64,000 bases of DNA from UBA1172 sp002457135 (GCA_965660935.1 CBFIBR010000001.1:1-64000), one strand, 5' to 3'. Shown: positions 16,422-26,363, counted from the stretch's first letter. Notes: generated by a model not told the origin, from the letters alone. Numbers and translations are program-made.

Positions 16422-17765
16422 CTATACGGGAAGTGTGCCGTTTGCATCAAGCGCATAGCCGCCGAGATAGAGCGACCCGCTGATAATGATGCCGCCGCCA
16501 TGGCGTTCAGCCGTGGCCGCTGCCTTTTCGACAGCATCCAGAATATCGGTTGCGGTTTCGGCCGTGAGGCCATTGGCCCTTGCCGCATCGGCCATGGTCT
16601 GTGCGCTCAGGCTGGCCTCATTGCCCGGGATGGCAAGCGTGACGGCGTGGCACAGCAAGGGCGAAAGCGGTTTGAGGAATTCTTCAGGCGGGCGGGTGTT
16701 GAGCGCGCCGCAGACAATAACCCATGGGGCCTTGCCCATACCGTCCAGGCTTCGCGCCAATGCCTCAGCACCATGGGCATTATGCGCACCATCCAGCCAG
16801 ATCGGGGTACCTGCCCCGGGGTTGCTAGCATCAGGGTTCCCGGTATTGGCAATCTCAACCAGCCTGCCTTCGGTCAGGTGCTGAACCCGGGCTGGCCAGT
16901 AGGCCGCCTCAGCCCCCCGGATGATGGCGGCATCGGAAATAGCGGGGGCAACCTCCATCAACACCGCTGCCGCAAGCCCGGCATTGTCACCCTGATGCGG
17001 GCCGTTGAGGCCGGTTCGGGGGATCAGGATTTCGCGCCCCCCGCGCTGAACGGTAACCCCCCTGTCATCACGGCTGATCATGAAATCACGCCCGGACAGC
17101 AGAAGGTTGGCACCGATCTTCTCAGCCTGTGATACCAGCTCCTCCATCGCCTCGGCATGAGGCTGACGGGCGCAGAACACCGGCACACCAGCCCGCATGA
17201 TCCCGGCTTTTTCCCGGGCGATGGCGGTCAGCGTGTTGCCCAGAAAATGCTCATGATCACGCGCAATGGGGGTGATGACCGTGGCCAGGGGCTGATCAAC
17301 CACGTTGGTGGAATCCATGCGCCCGCCAAGGCCGGTTTCAAGCAGGGTGTAATCCGCCTCAACCCGGGTGAAGGCCAGCATCGCCGCCGCTGTAGTGACC
17401 TCAAAAAAAGTCATGGGTTCATCACCGTTGACCGTCTCAACCTCTTCAAGCAGGTCAGCGAGCCTCTGATCATCGATCAGCGTTCCGGCCAGGCGGATGC
17501 GTTCATGGAACCGGACCAGGTGAGGCGAGGTATAGGCATGGATGCTTTTACCCTCTGCCTCCAGCATCGCCCGCAGAAACGACAGGGTTGACCCTTTGCC
17601 GTTGGTGCCAGCCAGATGGATCACCGGCGGCAGGTGATGCTGCGGCTGGCCCAGCTTTTCAAGCAGCTCAAGGCTCCGCCCAAGGCCGAGATCAATCAGT
17701 TTCGGGTGCAGCCGGGCGAGGCGTTCCAGCGCTTCATGAGCGCGGGCGGAGGCGGTGCCGGGCAT
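16422..17765 (-). CDS. folC: Bifunctional dihydrofolate/folylpolyglutamate synthase
   Basis: FolC adds glutamate to dihydropteroate and to folates in an ATP-dependent step, retaining and activating folate. The 447-residue product shows the Mur-ligase-like P-loop GTNGKGST (53-60), then YTSPHLVRFHERI, ETGLGGRMDSTNVV, ITPIARDHEHFLG (metal/ATP site) and EKAGIMR. The C-terminal domain contains DGAHNAHG. It is the last gene of the minus-strand run lapA-trpF-trpB-trpA-accD-folC, starting 4 bp after the accD stop. The accD-folC adjacency is widespread in proteobacteria and probably links two housekeeping biosynthetic steps in one transcript. Confidence 0.95.
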   Translation of the reverse strand: MPGTASARAHEALERLARLHPKLIDLGLGRSLELLEKLGQPQHHLPPVIHLAGTNGKGSTLSFLRAMLEAEGKSIHAYTSPHLVRFHERIRLAGTLIDDQRLADLLEEVETVNGDEPMTFFEVTTAAAMLAFTRVEADYTLLETGLGGRMDSTNVVDQPLATVITPIARDHEHFLGNTLTAIAREKAGIMRAGVPVFCARQPHAEAMEELVSQAEKIGANLLLSGRDFMISRDDRGVTVQRGGREILIPRTGLNGPHQGDNAGLAAAVLMEVAPAISDAAIIRGAEAAYWPARVQHLTEGRLVEIANTGNPDASNPGAGTPIWLDGAHNAHGAEALARSLDGMGKAPWVIVCGALNTRPPEEFLKPLSPLLCHAVTLAIPGNEASLSAQTMADAARANGLTAETATDILDAVEKAAATAERHGGGIIISGSLYLGGYALDANGTLPV

Positions 17766-17769
17766 CGGC

Positions 17770-18639
17770 CTATTCAGCGGCGCGGCGCGGCGCCTTATCC
17801 ATCAGCATGGTGAGGATACGGCCAATGACATCAGGCTGGTCAGCGCGGGAGACAACCATGTCAACCATGCCATGTTCCTGGAGGTATTCGGCGGTCTGGA
17901 AATCCTGGGGCAGTTTTTCCCGAACGGTTTCCTCAATCACCCGGCGACCGGCAAAACCGATGATCGCGCCGGGTTCGGCAATATGAATATCACCCAGCAT
18001 GGCAAAGGATGCCGTGACCCCGCCGGTGGTGGGATGCGCCAGGAGGACGATGTAGGGCAAGCCAGCCTCTTTCATGCGGCGAACCGCAATGATTGTGCGC
18101 GGCAACTGCATCAGGGAAAGGATGCCTTCCTGCATGCGGGCACCGCCGGTGGATGGCACAATGATCAGCGCGGCACGATGTTCAAGCGCGGTTTCGGCCG
18201 CCTTCAGGATACCGTCACCAACAGCGCGTCCCATGGACCCGCCCATGAATTTGAAATCAAAGGCGGCGACAACCGTTTCAACGCCCTTGATGCGGCCACG
18301 CCCCACCATGATCGCGTCCTTGACCCCGTTCTTGTTGCGGGCATCCTTGAGCCGGTCGGTATAGCGTTTGAGATCACGGAACTGGAGCGGGTCATCCTTG
18401 TTGCCTTCAAGCGGGATGACCTCAGCCTCACCCTGATCAAACAGCATGGCGAGGCGTTTGGCGGTTCCAAGCGGCATGTGATTGCCGCAGGCCGAACAAG
18501 TGTTGAACTGTTCTTCGAATTCACGATGAAAGATCATCTGGTTGCAGGATGAACACTTGATCCATAGCGTTTCCTGCACGCTGTCCTGTGAGACAAGCGC
18601 CTTGATCTTTGGTAGCACGGTTTTTGACAGCCAGTTCAT
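17770..18639 (-). CDS. accD: Acetyl-CoA carboxylase carboxyltransferase subunit beta
   Basis: AccD and AccA form the carboxyltransferase that moves CO2 from biotin to acetyl-CoA, giving malonyl-CoA for fatty acid synthesis. The 289-residue product has the N-terminal four-cysteine zinc ribbon (C29, C32, C48, C51) that also binds nucleic acid in E. coli. Its crotonase-like core includes GGSMGRAVGDGI, PSTGGARMQEG and HPTTGGVTASFAMLGDI. It lies between trpA and folC; accD next to trp genes is a common arrangement in alphaproteobacteria. Confidence 0.96.
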   Translation of the reverse strand: MNWLSKTVLPKIKALVSQDSVQETLWIKCSSCNQMIFHREFEEQFNTCSACGNHMPLGTAKRLAMLFDQGEAEVIPLEGNKDDPLQFRDLKRYTDRLKDARNKNGVKDAIMVGRGRIKGVETVVAAFDFKFMGGSMGRAVGDGILKAAETALEHRAALIIVPSTGGARMQEGILSLMQLPRTIIAVRRMKEAGLPYIVLLAHPTTGGVTASFAMLGDIHIAEPGAIIGFAGRRVIEETVREKLPQDFQTAEYLQEHGMVDMVVSRADQPDVIGRILTMLMDKAPRRAAE

Positions 18640-18686
18640 TGCTAATCCTTACCCTGTTCCAATCCTAACCTTTATCCAGCCTGCTC

Positions 18687-19499
18687 TCAGCGATACCGGC
18701 CCTGGGCCAGCTCATTCGCCTGTTGCAACACCACCAGGATGGTATTATCGCCTGCTTTGCCGTCAGCATCAAGACTCCCTGCAATCGCCCCCACCACGGC
18801 AGAGCCAACAACGACACCATCAGCGTGACGCGCAGCCTCCCTGACCTGATCGGGGGTGCGGATGCCAAAGCCGACCACGGCGGGCAGATCGCTGACAGCG
18901 CGAATCCGTTCCATGGCGGATTTGATGCTGTCTTCGGAGGCTGACCGGGTCCCGGTAATGCCGGTGATCGAAACGTAATAGACAAACCCGCCCGCGCGTT
19001 CCAGCACCAGCGGCATGCGTTCGGTATCGGTTGTCGGGGTCACCAGCCTGATCATCTCAATCCCGGTTTTCATGGCCGGGACGCAGAATTCCTCATCCTC
19101 TTCGGGGGGCAGGTCCACCATGATCATGCCATCGACCCCGGCCTCAACAGCACGGGCCAGAAACCGGTCAACGCCATAGATATAGATCGGGTTGTAATAC
19201 CCCATCAGGATCAGCGGTGTTTCGGGGTGACGGTCACGAAACGCCTTTGCCATATCGAGAACGCGATCGAGTTTCATGCCAGCCTTGAGGGCGCGCAGGG
19301 ATGAAGCCTGGATCACCGGGCCATCGGCCATGGGGTCAGAAAACGGCATTCCCAGTTCAACGAAATCGACCCCCTGATCAGGCAGGCCAAGGAGGATTTG
19401 GAGCGAGGTCTGCGGGTCAGGATCACCGGCCGAGATGAAAATACCCAGCGCGGCGCGGTTTTCCTGCTTTGCCTTTGTAAAACAGTTGGCTATGCGCAT
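18687..19499 (-). CDS. trpA: Tryptophan synthase alpha chain
   Basis: TrpA cleaves indole-3-glycerol phosphate and channels indole to TrpB. The 270-residue TIM barrel shows the catalytic E48 (VDFVELGMPFSDP) and D59 (ADGPVIQ), MGYYNPI, the phosphate-binding GFGIRTPDQV and the C-terminal GSAVV loop. The ATG at 19499 overlaps the trpB stop as TGATG; a GTG one codon earlier is possible but less likely. This ties TrpA translation to its heterotetramer partner. Confidence 0.96.
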   Translation of the reverse strand: MRIANCFTKAKQENRAALGIFISAGDPDPQTSLQILLGLPDQGVDFVELGMPFSDPMADGPVIQASSLRALKAGMKLDRVLDMAKAFRDRHPETPLILMGYYNPIYIYGVDRFLARAVEAGVDGMIMVDLPPEEDEEFCVPAMKTGIEMIRLVTPTTDTERMPLVLERAGGFVYYVSITGITGTRSASEDSIKSAMERIRAVSDLPAVVGFGIRTPDQVREAARHADGVVVGSAVVGAIAGSLDADGKAGDNTILVVLQQANELAQGRYR

Positions 19500-20737
19500 C
19501 ACAGCTTTCCCCTGGCCTCAAGCATCGGCAGCACGGCACCAAGGTCCTTGTCGCCGCGACCACACATGTTCATGATGACCACCTGATCCCTGTCCATAGC
19601 GCCGATCATCGTGGAAATGAAGGCAAGCGCATGGGCCGGTTCGAGCGCCGGAATGATGCCCTCAAGCCGGGAGCAGATCTGGAAATATTCCAGGGCTTCC
19701 TCATCGGTGGCGCTGACATAATTGACCCGGCCGGTTTCATGCAACCAGGCGTGTTCAGGCCCGATCCCGGGGTAATCCAGCCCGGCGGAAATCGAAAAAG
19801 CATCCTTGATCTGGCCGTCATCATCCTGGAGCAGATAGGTGCGGTTGCCATGCAGCACGCCGGGGCGACCGCCGGTGAGGGAGGCGGCATGATCACCCGT
19901 GGCAATCCCCTTGCCCGCGGCTTCAACACCGTAGATTTCAACCCCTTCATCATCGAGGAAGGGATGGAACAGGCCGAGCGCGTTCGACCCGCCGCCGATA
20001 CAGGCGACCACGGCATCGGGCAGCTTGCCTTCGGCTTCCATGATCTGCTCTTTCGCCTCTGTTCCGATGATGGACTGGAAATCACGCACCATGGCGGGGT
20101 AGGGGTGCGGCCCGGCCGCAGTCCCGATGATATAGAAATGCGTTTCGGCATTGGCGACCCAGTACCTCAACGCCTCATTCATGGCATCCTTGAGCGTGCC
20201 GGTTCCGGCGGTCACCGGATGCACCACGGCCCCGAGCAGACGCATGCGGTCAACATTGGGTTTCTGCCGTTCGACATCCTCGGCCCCCATGAAAACCTCA
20301 CATTCCATGCCGAACAGCGCACAGGCGGTTGCGGTGGCAACACCGTGCTGGCCGGCGCCGGTTTCAGCGATGATACGGGTCTTGCCCATGCGCCGTGCCA
20401 GCAAGGCCTGGCCGATCACGTTGTTGATTTTATGGGCGCCGGTGTGGTTCAGCTCATCGCGTTTCATGTAGAGCTTGGCACCACCAAAATGCTGGGTCAG
20501 GCGATCAGCGTAATAGAGCGCCGAGGGGCGGCCAATGTAATGTTTGTGATACCAGGCGAGATCATCCTGAAATTCAGGGTCGGTTTTGGATTCTTTCCAG
20601 GCGGCTTCGACCTGCAAAATCAGGGGCATCAGGGTTTCGGCCACAAAGCGGCCGCCATGGATACCGAAACGGCCATCCTCATCAGGCATGCTGCGGTATG
20701 AGTTTCGAGCCTGCGCCCGTTGTGACTGATCGGTCAT
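19499..20737 (-). CDS. trpB: Tryptophan synthase beta chain
   Basis: TrpB condenses indole with serine on PLP. The 412-residue product has the PLP lysine K103 in [22 protein letters not shown]. It also has [18 protein letters not shown], the phosphate-binding [13 protein letters not shown] and the monovalent-cation/substrate loop region typical of TrpB1. A longer frame starts at 20761, but ATG 20737 has a strong AGGAG nine bases upstream and matches the family start. The gene overlaps trpA and is preceded by trpF, 45 bp upstream. Confidence 0.97.
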   Translation of the reverse strand: MTDQSQRAQARNSYRSMPDEDGRFGIHGGRFVAETLMPLILQVEAAWKESKTDPEFQDDLAWYHKHYIGRPSALYYADRLTQHFGGAKLYMKRDELNHTGAHKINNVIGQALLARRMGKTRIIAETGAGQHGVATATACALFGMECEVFMGAEDVERQKPNVDRMRLLGAVVHPVTAGTGTLKDAMNEALRYWVANAETHFYIIGTAAGPHPYPAMVRDFQSIIGTEAKEQIMEAEGKLPDAVVACIGGGSNALGLFHPFLDDEGVEIYGVEAAGKGIATGDHAASLTGGRPGVLHGNRTYLLQDDDGQIKDAFSISAGLDYPGIGPEHAWLHETGRVNYVSATDEEALEYFQICSRLEGIIPALEPAHALAFISTMIGAMDRDQVVIMNMCGRGDKDLGAVLPMLEARGKL

Positions 20738-20782
20738 TGGTTCTAAGTCTCCTGAAAACAAAGCCTGAAGTATTCTTCTAGC

Positions 20783-21421
20783 CTAAAGCGCAGCGGTAAC
20801 AAAGTGCCGAATAGCCGCATGATCCTTTATCCCGGGCGCGCTTTCCACCCCTGAGGATACATCAACACTGGCCGCCCCGCTGATCGTGATTGCATCAGCG
20901 ACATTACCAGCGTTCAGCCCGCCTGCCAGCATCCACGGTTTGCGGCCATTCCATTGCTGCATGATCCCCCAGTCAAAGGCATGGCCGGTACCGCCGGGCA
21001 GGACAGCATCAAGCGGGGCTGAATCAAACAGCATCCGGTCAGCGGCATCATCGTATTCTTGAGCAAGGGTGAGGGTTTCAGCGCTTTCAACCCTGATTGC
21101 CTTCATCACGGGCAGGCCAAACCGGGTGCGGATCGCGGCAATGCGTTCCGGTGTTTCGGTGCCATGGCACTGGATCATCTGGGGGCTGGCGGCGTTGATA
21201 ATAGCCTCAAGCCCGGGATCATCGGTGTTGACCACCAGCGCCACCCGTTCCGTTTCAATGGCATTCACCTCAGCGTGGTGGCGAATCGTGCTGGCCTCAT
21301 CAAGCGACAGATGACGGGGGGATTTGTGAAAGAACACCATGCCGATCCAGCGCGCGCCACTGGCATGCGCGCAATCCAGATCAGCCGGTGTTCGTATTCC
21401 GCAAATCTTGGTTTCAGCCAT
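20783..21421 (-). CDS. trpF: Phosphoribosylanthranilate isomerase
   Basis: TrpF converts N-(5'-phosphoribosyl)anthranilate to CdRP. The 212-residue product carries the general base C7 in KICGIR and the general acid D133 in LFDSAP. It ends in the phosphate-binding loop AGGLNAGNV and the SGVESAPGIKD motif. The frame extends to 21454, but ATG 21421 has AAGGA seven bases upstream and the canonical MAETKICGI start. The trpF-trpB-trpA order, without trpC/D/E, is standard for alphaproteobacteria, where the other trp genes lie elsewhere. Confidence 0.96.
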   Translation of the reverse strand: MAETKICGIRTPADLDCAHASGARWIGMVFFHKSPRHLSLDEASTIRHHAEVNAIETERVALVVNTDDPGLEAIINAASPQMIQCHGTETPERIAAIRTRFGLPVMKAIRVESAETLTLAQEYDDAADRMLFDSAPLDAVLPGGTGHAFDWGIMQQWNGRKPWMLAGGLNAGNVADAITISGAASVDVSSGVESAPGIKDHAAIRHFVTAAL

Positions 21422-21463
21422 AATGGCATCCTTCATCGGGTTTAGCGTTATCAAATTTGTGTG

Positions 21464-21781
21464 TTATCGGGCTTTGGGCAAGAGCGGGGTTGACCCTTTT
21501 GGATCAGCGCTGGCGGACTTTTCCATTTTCCTGATCGTTCCCTTCAGCTGGCGATTACGCCAACCGGAACGCCATAGCGGGGCCAGCATCGCCAGACCGC
21601 CCAGGATCAGCCCGGTAGCAAAACTGCCCAGAATGAGCAGCCATACCGGCAATTGAAGGGCTGTTTCAAGCGGCCAGAGCCTGACAGCAACAAGCCCTGG
21701 ATTACCGGTCGCCAGCGCAATCGCGGCGGCCATCAGCACAATCGCAACAGCCATGGCAATCAGTCTGCCCATCAGGGTCAT
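21464..21781 (-). CDS. LapA-domain inner-membrane protein
   Basis: A 105-residue protein with two hydrophobic helices (about 7-27 and 44-68) separated by a short periplasmic loop and followed by a basic, charged cytoplasmic tail. This matches the DUF1049/LapA domain (lipopolysaccharide assembly protein A), whose E. coli member works with LapB/YciM in controlling LPS synthesis. Only the LapA part is present here and lapB is not visible. The position between ihfB and trpF is conserved in many alphaproteobacteria. It probably starts the lapA-trp-accD-folC transcript, since a hairpin/T-run separates it from ihfB. Confidence 0.8.
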   Translation of the reverse strand: MTLMGRLIAMAVAIVLMAAAIALATGNPGLVAVRLWPLETALQLPVWLLILGSFATGLILGGLAMLAPLWRSGWRNRQLKGTIRKMEKSASADPKGSTPLLPKAR

Positions 21782-21811
21782 TGGAACTATCCCTTCACGC
21801 TAGCGCTCACC

Positions 21812-21834
21812 AAAAGGCGGCCCGTAGAGGGGCC
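21812..21834 (-). terminator. Putative terminator after ihfB
   Basis: On the minus strand a GGCCC/GGGCC stem is followed by GCCTTTT, 26 bp beyond the ihfB stop and before lapA. The stem is short, so the call is moderate. Confidence 0.45.
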
Positions 21835-21859
21835 ATGAGGGCAATAAATGGTGCGGTGC

Positions 21860-22138
21860 CTACTTGTTCAGGCGTTCACGCATGCCTTTGCCCATTTTGA
21901 AGAAAGGAACGTTTTTAGCCACAACATCAACGCTTTCACCGGTGCGCGGGTTACGGCCGCTGCGGGATTCACGATGACGGACGGAAAATGCCCCGAAACC
22001 GCGCAATTCAACACGGTCGCCACGGGCCAGCGCCTCTGAAATGCTTTCAAAAAAGCAGTTTACAATTTTTTCGACCTCTCGGTGATAGAGGTTATCGTAT
22101 TTTTCCGAAAGGATCGTAATCAACTCTGATTTGGTCAT
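21860..22138 (-). CDS. ihfB: Integration host factor subunit beta
   Basis: A 92-residue HU/IHF-family DNA-bending protein beginning MTKSELI. It has the beta-arm signature GRNPRTGE and the core [15 protein letters not shown]. The sequence fits IHF-beta rather than HU ([19 protein letters not shown] at the end). IHF bends DNA at specific sites in transcription, recombination and replication initiation. The frame opens further upstream, but ATG 22138 follows the strong ribosome-binding site GAGGAG. It lies downstream of rpsA, as in most proteobacteria, with a terminator between them. Confidence 0.95.
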   Translation of the reverse strand: MTKSELITILSEKYDNLYHREVEKIVNCFFESISEALARGDRVELRGFGAFSVRHRESRSGRNPRTGESVDVVAKNVPFFKMGKGMRERLNK

Positions 22139-22248
22139 AAAAAACTCCTCTAACGGGTCAATGTTGCCCATAGGGTTTAAAATTGTCAACCGTTTCAAAA
22201 CGTTGATTCAAAAAAAGCTGATGGAAGCAATCCCGTCAGCCTGAAATA

Positions 22249-22279
22249 ATGGCCGGGGGCGTAAACAGCCCCCGGCCAT
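22249..22279 (-). terminator. Strong hairpin terminator after rpsA
   Basis: A perfect 12-bp stem (ATGGCCGGGGGC with GCCCCCGGCCAT) and 7-nt loop lie 28 bp beyond the rpsA stop. The following minus-strand bases (TATTTC) are only weakly T-rich, but the stem is very stable. Confidence 0.7.
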
Positions 22280-22306
22280 GCAATTAATATGGGCAATTAA
22301 TCCGGT

Positions 22307-24025
22307 TTATTTGTCGTCGCCAGAGCCGTCACGCTTGGCCAGTGCGGCACCGAGGATATCACCCAGGCTGGCACCGGAGTCGGACGAACCGTATTCGGCC
22401 ATGGCCTGTTTTTCCTCAGTCATTTCACGGGCCTTGATCGACAGGCTCAGCTTGCGGGCCGAGGCATCGACATTGGTGACCTGGGCGTCAACCTTCTCAC
22501 CCACGGCAAAGCGTTCAGGACGCTGTTCCGCACGGTCACGCGACAGGTCACTGCGGCGGATAAAGCCGGTCAGGCCTTCACCAACCTCAATTTCAAGGCC
22601 GCCATCGGTAACCGTGGTGATGCTGCAGGTCACGATATCGCCCTTCTTGATGTTGGAAAGGGTTTCGCCGACAGTATCCTCGGTCAGCTGCTTGATGCCG
22701 AGCGAGATGCGTTCCTTGTCAACGTCGACTTCCAGCACCTTGGCCTTGACCATATCGCCCTTTTTGAAGGACTGGATGGCTTCATCACCCGGGACATCCC
22801 AGGAAATATCGGACAGATGCACGAGGCCGTCGATTTCATCGGTGAGGCCGACGAACAGGCCGAACTCGGTGATGTTGCGGACTTCGCCCTCAATTTCAGT
22901 ACCAGCCATGTTGGTGGTGTTGAAGTTTTCCCAGGGGTTGTCGTTGCACTGCTTGAGGCCGAGTGAAATGCGGCGCTTGGCACTGTCGATATCCAGCACC
23001 ATGACTTCGACTTCCTGGCTGGTGGAAACGATCTTGCCGGGATGGACGTTTTTCTTGGTCCATGACATCTCGGAAACGTGGACGAGGCCTTCAACACCGT
23101 CTGACAGCTCAACAAACGCGCCATAGTCGGTGATGTTGGTGACACGGCCGGTAACCTTGCTGCCGATTTCGAAATTGGCCTTGGCGGTTTCCCAGGGGTC
23201 TGCCATCAGCTGCTTCATGCCGAGCGAGATACGCTGGGTTTCAGTGTTGAAGCGAATGACCTGAACCTCAACCGACTGGCCGACCTGGAGTGCTTCGGAC
23301 GGATGGTTGATGCGGCGCCATGCAATGTCCGTTACATGGAGCAGGCCGTCAACACCGCCAAGATCAATGAAGGCACCGTAATCGGTGATGTTCTTCACGA
23401 TACCGGTCAGGACCTGGCCTTCCTGCAGGTTGGATACCAGCTCGGAACGGGCCTCGGCACGGGATTCCTCGAGAACAGCGCGGCGGGAGACAACGATATT
23501 GCCCCGCTTGCGGTCAATTTTCAGAATCTGGAACGGCTGCGGGGTGTTCATCAGCGGGCCGAGATCACGCACCGGGCGGATATCGACCTGGCTGCCCGGC
23601 AGAAACGCCGTTGCGCCATCCAGATCAACCGTAAAGCCGCCCTTGACCTTGCCAAAGATAACGCCGGTAACGCGTTCCTGCTTTTCATGGGCTTCCTCGA
23701 GCGCGGCCCAGGCTTCCTCACGGCGTGCCTTCTCCCGGCTCAGCATGGCCTGACCGTTGCGGTCTTCCATGCGTTCGACATACACCTCAACCTCGTCACC
23801 AACAGTGATGCTTGGCTCCTGGCCGGGGGAGGTAAATTCTTTCATGGGGATGCGGCCTTCGGATTTGAGGCCCACATCAATCATCACCGAGTCCTTATCG
23901 AGCGATACGACAATACCGCGAACAACACTGCCTTCGATGGTGAGGGATTCGTTAAAACTTTCTGCAAGAAGGTCAGCAAAGTTTTCGTTCATGGCGGCTT
24001 GCACCGCCTCGTTGGTTTCAGACAA
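22307..24025 (-). CDS. rpsA: 30S ribosomal protein S1
   Basis: A 572-residue S1 protein with six OB-fold S1 repeats between about residue 33 and 545. Recognisable repeat cores include GAFIDLGGVDGLLHVTDIAW, GAFVELSDGVEGLVHVSEMSW and GLFVGLTDEIDGLVHLSDISW. S1 binds mRNA upstream of start codons and helps the 30S subunit load structured or weak-SD messages. That may matter in this genome, where several junctions lack strong ribosome-binding sites. It lies in the conserved aroA-cmk-rpsA-ihfB order. Confidence 0.97.
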   Translation of the reverse strand: MSETNEAVQAAMNENFADLLAESFNESLTIEGSVVRGIVVSLDKDSVMIDVGLKSEGRIPMKEFTSPGQEPSITVGDEVEVYVERMEDRNGQAMLSREKARREEAWAALEEAHEKQERVTGVIFGKVKGGFTVDLDGATAFLPGSQVDIRPVRDLGPLMNTPQPFQILKIDRKRGNIVVSRRAVLEESRAEARSELVSNLQEGQVLTGIVKNITDYGAFIDLGGVDGLLHVTDIAWRRINHPSEALQVGQSVEVQVIRFNTETQRISLGMKQLMADPWETAKANFEIGSKVTGRVTNITDYGAFVELSDGVEGLVHVSEMSWTKKNVHPGKIVSTSQEVEVMVLDIDSAKRRISLGLKQCNDNPWENFNTTNMAGTEIEGEVRNITEFGLFVGLTDEIDGLVHLSDISWDVPGDEAIQSFKKGDMVKAKVLEVDVDKERISLGIKQLTEDTVGETLSNIKKGDIVTCSITTVTDGGLEIEVGEGLTGFIRRSDLSRDRAEQRPERFAVGEKVDAQVTNVDASARKLSLSIKAREMTEEKQAMAEYGSSDSGASLGDILGAALAKRDGSGDDK

Positions 24026-24176
24026 AGATTTCTCCGTTTTAGCCTGCTTCAGTTCCGGTCTGTCCGGAGGCCTGCCCTGGCTGGTTCAGGGAACCGTGAT
24101 GCCTGTGCCCTTTTCATCACGGATGCTATGGCTCTGCAATCCAGCGATCCAGAGGTTGAAAAAGCCGGACAAGGGC

Positions 24177-24854
24177 TCAGGATTTGCCCGGCAAAGGCTG
24201 TCGGCCTATGGCTTTCAGCGCAAAACGTACCATCTCTTCGACTGATTTTTCCGTCGTGTCAACAAGAATAGCATTATCAGCGGGTTTCAACGGGGCGTGC
24301 TGACGCGAACGATCACGTTCATCACGCTTGACCAGATCTTCCATGATGGCTGGCAACATAGCCTCACTGCCGTGATTGATCAACTCTTTCCATCGGCGGT
24401 GGGCGCGGATATCGACATCGGCATCAACGAAGAATTTGTAATCGGCATCAGGCAGAACCACGGTGCCGATATCCCGGCCATCGAGGATAGCCCCCCTCAA
24501 CCCCTTCCTCAGACCGTCTTTCAATTCCGGGGTGACCGAATAGGCAAAGCGGCGCTGGCCCTCCAGAAGGGCGGCACGGACCTCTGGCATCGCGGCCACC
24601 ACCGACGCCATCTCGCCAGCCTCAGCGGTGCGTATCCGGGCATCTTCGGTCAAGCTGAAATCGAGGTTTTTGGCGGCTATTTCAGCAGCATGCTCATCAA
24701 CGGAGGATGGATCAGCGCCCTCCAGCATCAGCGTCAGCCCGCAAGCCCGGTAGAGCGCGCCGGTATCAAGATGCGCCAGCCCCAGTTCGGCGGCCAGTGC
24801 CTTGGCCAGCGTACCCTTCCCCGACGCGGCGGTGCCGTCAACCGCAATGATCAT
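24177..24854 (-). CDS. cmk: Cytidylate kinase
   Basis: Cmk phosphorylates CMP and dCMP. The 225-residue product has the P-loop DGTAASGKGT (6-15), then HLDTGALYRA, the RxxxVT segment, LDGRDIGTVVLPDA and RAHRRW. This is the bacterial family with the CMP-binding insert. It starts 2 bp downstream of the aroA stop, and rpsA follows after about 150 bp. In this genome aroA-cmk are almost certainly cotranscribed. Confidence 0.95.
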   Translation of the reverse strand: MIIAVDGTAASGKGTLAKALAAELGLAHLDTGALYRACGLTLMLEGADPSSVDEHAAEIAAKNLDFSLTEDARIRTAEAGEMASVVAAMPEVRAALLEGQRRFAYSVTPELKDGLRKGLRGAILDGRDIGTVVLPDADYKFFVDADVDIRAHRRWKELINHGSEAMLPAIMEDLVKRDERDRSRQHAPLKPADNAILVDTTEKSVEEMVRFALKAIGRQPLPGKS

Positions 24855-24856
24855 GG

Positions 24857-26197
24857 CTATGCCTCATCAATTGTTGCACCGGCCTGACGCATCAGCGGGG
24901 TGAAATCAGGGAAACTGGTGGCAATCGTTTCAGCGCCCTTCACGGTCATGGTATCGGCACTGGCCAATCCCAGGACCAGAAACGACATTGCGATTCGGTG
25001 ATCATGGTTGGCATCAACGGTGACCCCGCCAATGACCCCGCCATTAACCGTACCATCACCGCGCCCTGTTACGGTCATGCTGTCCGGGGTTGAGCTGACC
25101 TCCACCCCGGCGCGTTTCAGGCCATCTTCCATCAGGGCGATGCGGTCGGTTTCCTTGACGCGCAATTCACCCACCCCCTGCATCACGGTCTCGCCCTCGG
25201 CAAAGGCAGCGGCAACCGACAGGATCGGGTATTCGTCAATCATGCTGGCGGCGCGGCTGGCGGGAACCGATACGCCCTTCAGGGCTGAATGGCGGATATC
25301 GATATCGGCCACGGTCTCACCCCCCTCAACCCTCGTGTTGGTGAGGCTGATATCGCCGCCCATCTCCATCAGGGTTTCAAACAGCCCGAAGCGGAGGGGA
25401 TTGGTGCCAATGCCCTTGAGCGTCAGGGATGACCCCTCGGTGATCAGCGCAGCCACCGCCAGAAAGGCAGCCGAAGACGGATCAGACGGCACGACGATAT
25501 CAGCGGCGTTGAGATCAACCTCACCGTTGAGGGTGATGCTGAGCCGGCCATCATCAAGGGTTTCGCTTTCCACCGGAACACCGAAATGGCGCAGCATGGT
25601 TTCGGTATGATCGCGGGAGGCGGCGGGTTCGATCACCCGGGTCTGGCCCCGTGCCGTCAGCCCGGCCAGCAGAATCGCCGATTTGACCTGCGCCGATGCA
25701 TGCGGGCTTGCGTAATCAATAGCCATCGGGCTGGCCAGCCCGCTCATGGTCAGGGGCAGATAGGTGCCGTCACGGGCGGTGCAGGTGGCCCCCATTTCAA
25801 CCAGCGGGTTGGTAACCCGGGCCATGGGCCGCACCGACAGTGAGGCATCACCGGTGAAGATCGCGGTTATCCCGCTACCGGCCACGGCCCCCATCAGCAG
25901 CCTTGCGCCGGTTCCCGAATTGCCGAGGTCCAGAGGTTCAGCGGGTTCGGCAAAGGCGTTCAGCCCAATGCCGTCAACCCGCCAGGTCCCGTCCTCTTCC
26001 CGGCTGATCTGGCCACCCAGTTGCCTTAAGGCAGAGGCGGTGGACATCACATCCGCGCCTTCGAGCAGGCCCTTCACCCTGGTGGTGCCACGGGCCAGCG
26101 TGCCGAGGATCAGGGACCGGTGGGAAATGGATTTGTCCCCCGGCAGGGTCAGGCTGCCTGACAGGGACTTGGATTTCCGGGCTTGGAGGGTTAGCAT
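24857..26197 (-). CDS. aroA: 3-phosphoshikimate 1-carboxyvinyltransferase (EPSP synthase)
   Basis: AroA joins PEP to shikimate-3-phosphate, the sixth step of the shikimate pathway. The 446-residue product shows PGDKSISHRSLILG (K22 region), the NSGTGARLLMG loop, GDASLSVRPMARV and the late EYPILSVAAAFAEG and RVKETDR motifs. The loop composition (GTGARL, SVRPMA) is nearer the class II-type form common in alphaproteobacteria than the E. coli form. Sensitivity to inhibitors cannot be judged from this. It is divergent from the TIGR02300 gene. Confidence 0.95.
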   Translation of the reverse strand: MLTLQARKSKSLSGSLTLPGDKSISHRSLILGTLARGTTRVKGLLEGADVMSTASALRQLGGQISREEDGTWRVDGIGLNAFAEPAEPLDLGNSGTGARLLMGAVAGSGITAIFTGDASLSVRPMARVTNPLVEMGATCTARDGTYLPLTMSGLASPMAIDYASPHASAQVKSAILLAGLTARGQTRVIEPAASRDHTETMLRHFGVPVESETLDDGRLSITLNGEVDLNAADIVVPSDPSSAAFLAVAALITEGSSLTLKGIGTNPLRFGLFETLMEMGGDISLTNTRVEGGETVADIDIRHSALKGVSVPASRAASMIDEYPILSVAAAFAEGETVMQGVGELRVKETDRIALMEDGLKRAGVEVSSTPDSMTVTGRGDGTVNGGVIGGVTVDANHDHRIAMSFLVLGLASADTMTVKGAETIATSFPDFTPLMRQAGATIDEA

Positions 26198-26363
26198 TGC
26201 TTATCCTTCAGGACGCATTGAGGGGCGAAATTCATGGTTTAAAATCTTCTAGCATTGCCGTCATCCTGAAATCAATTTTTTGATGGCATCGATTTTGACT
26301 TGACCTGCGGGGGTTTTGTTTAGAAAAGCAATACGAAGTATCTGCCTTACTGGAGTTCATGCC

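Noticed and set aside
16418..16440. Continuation of the trxA hairpin as a bidirectional terminator for folC
   Set aside because: The minus-strand side of the stem is followed by GCCAGAATAG with no T-run, so only the plus-strand function is supported.
19631..20701. 356-codon open frame antisense to trpB
   Set aside because: TrpB is unambiguous and the antisense frame has no recognisable motif.
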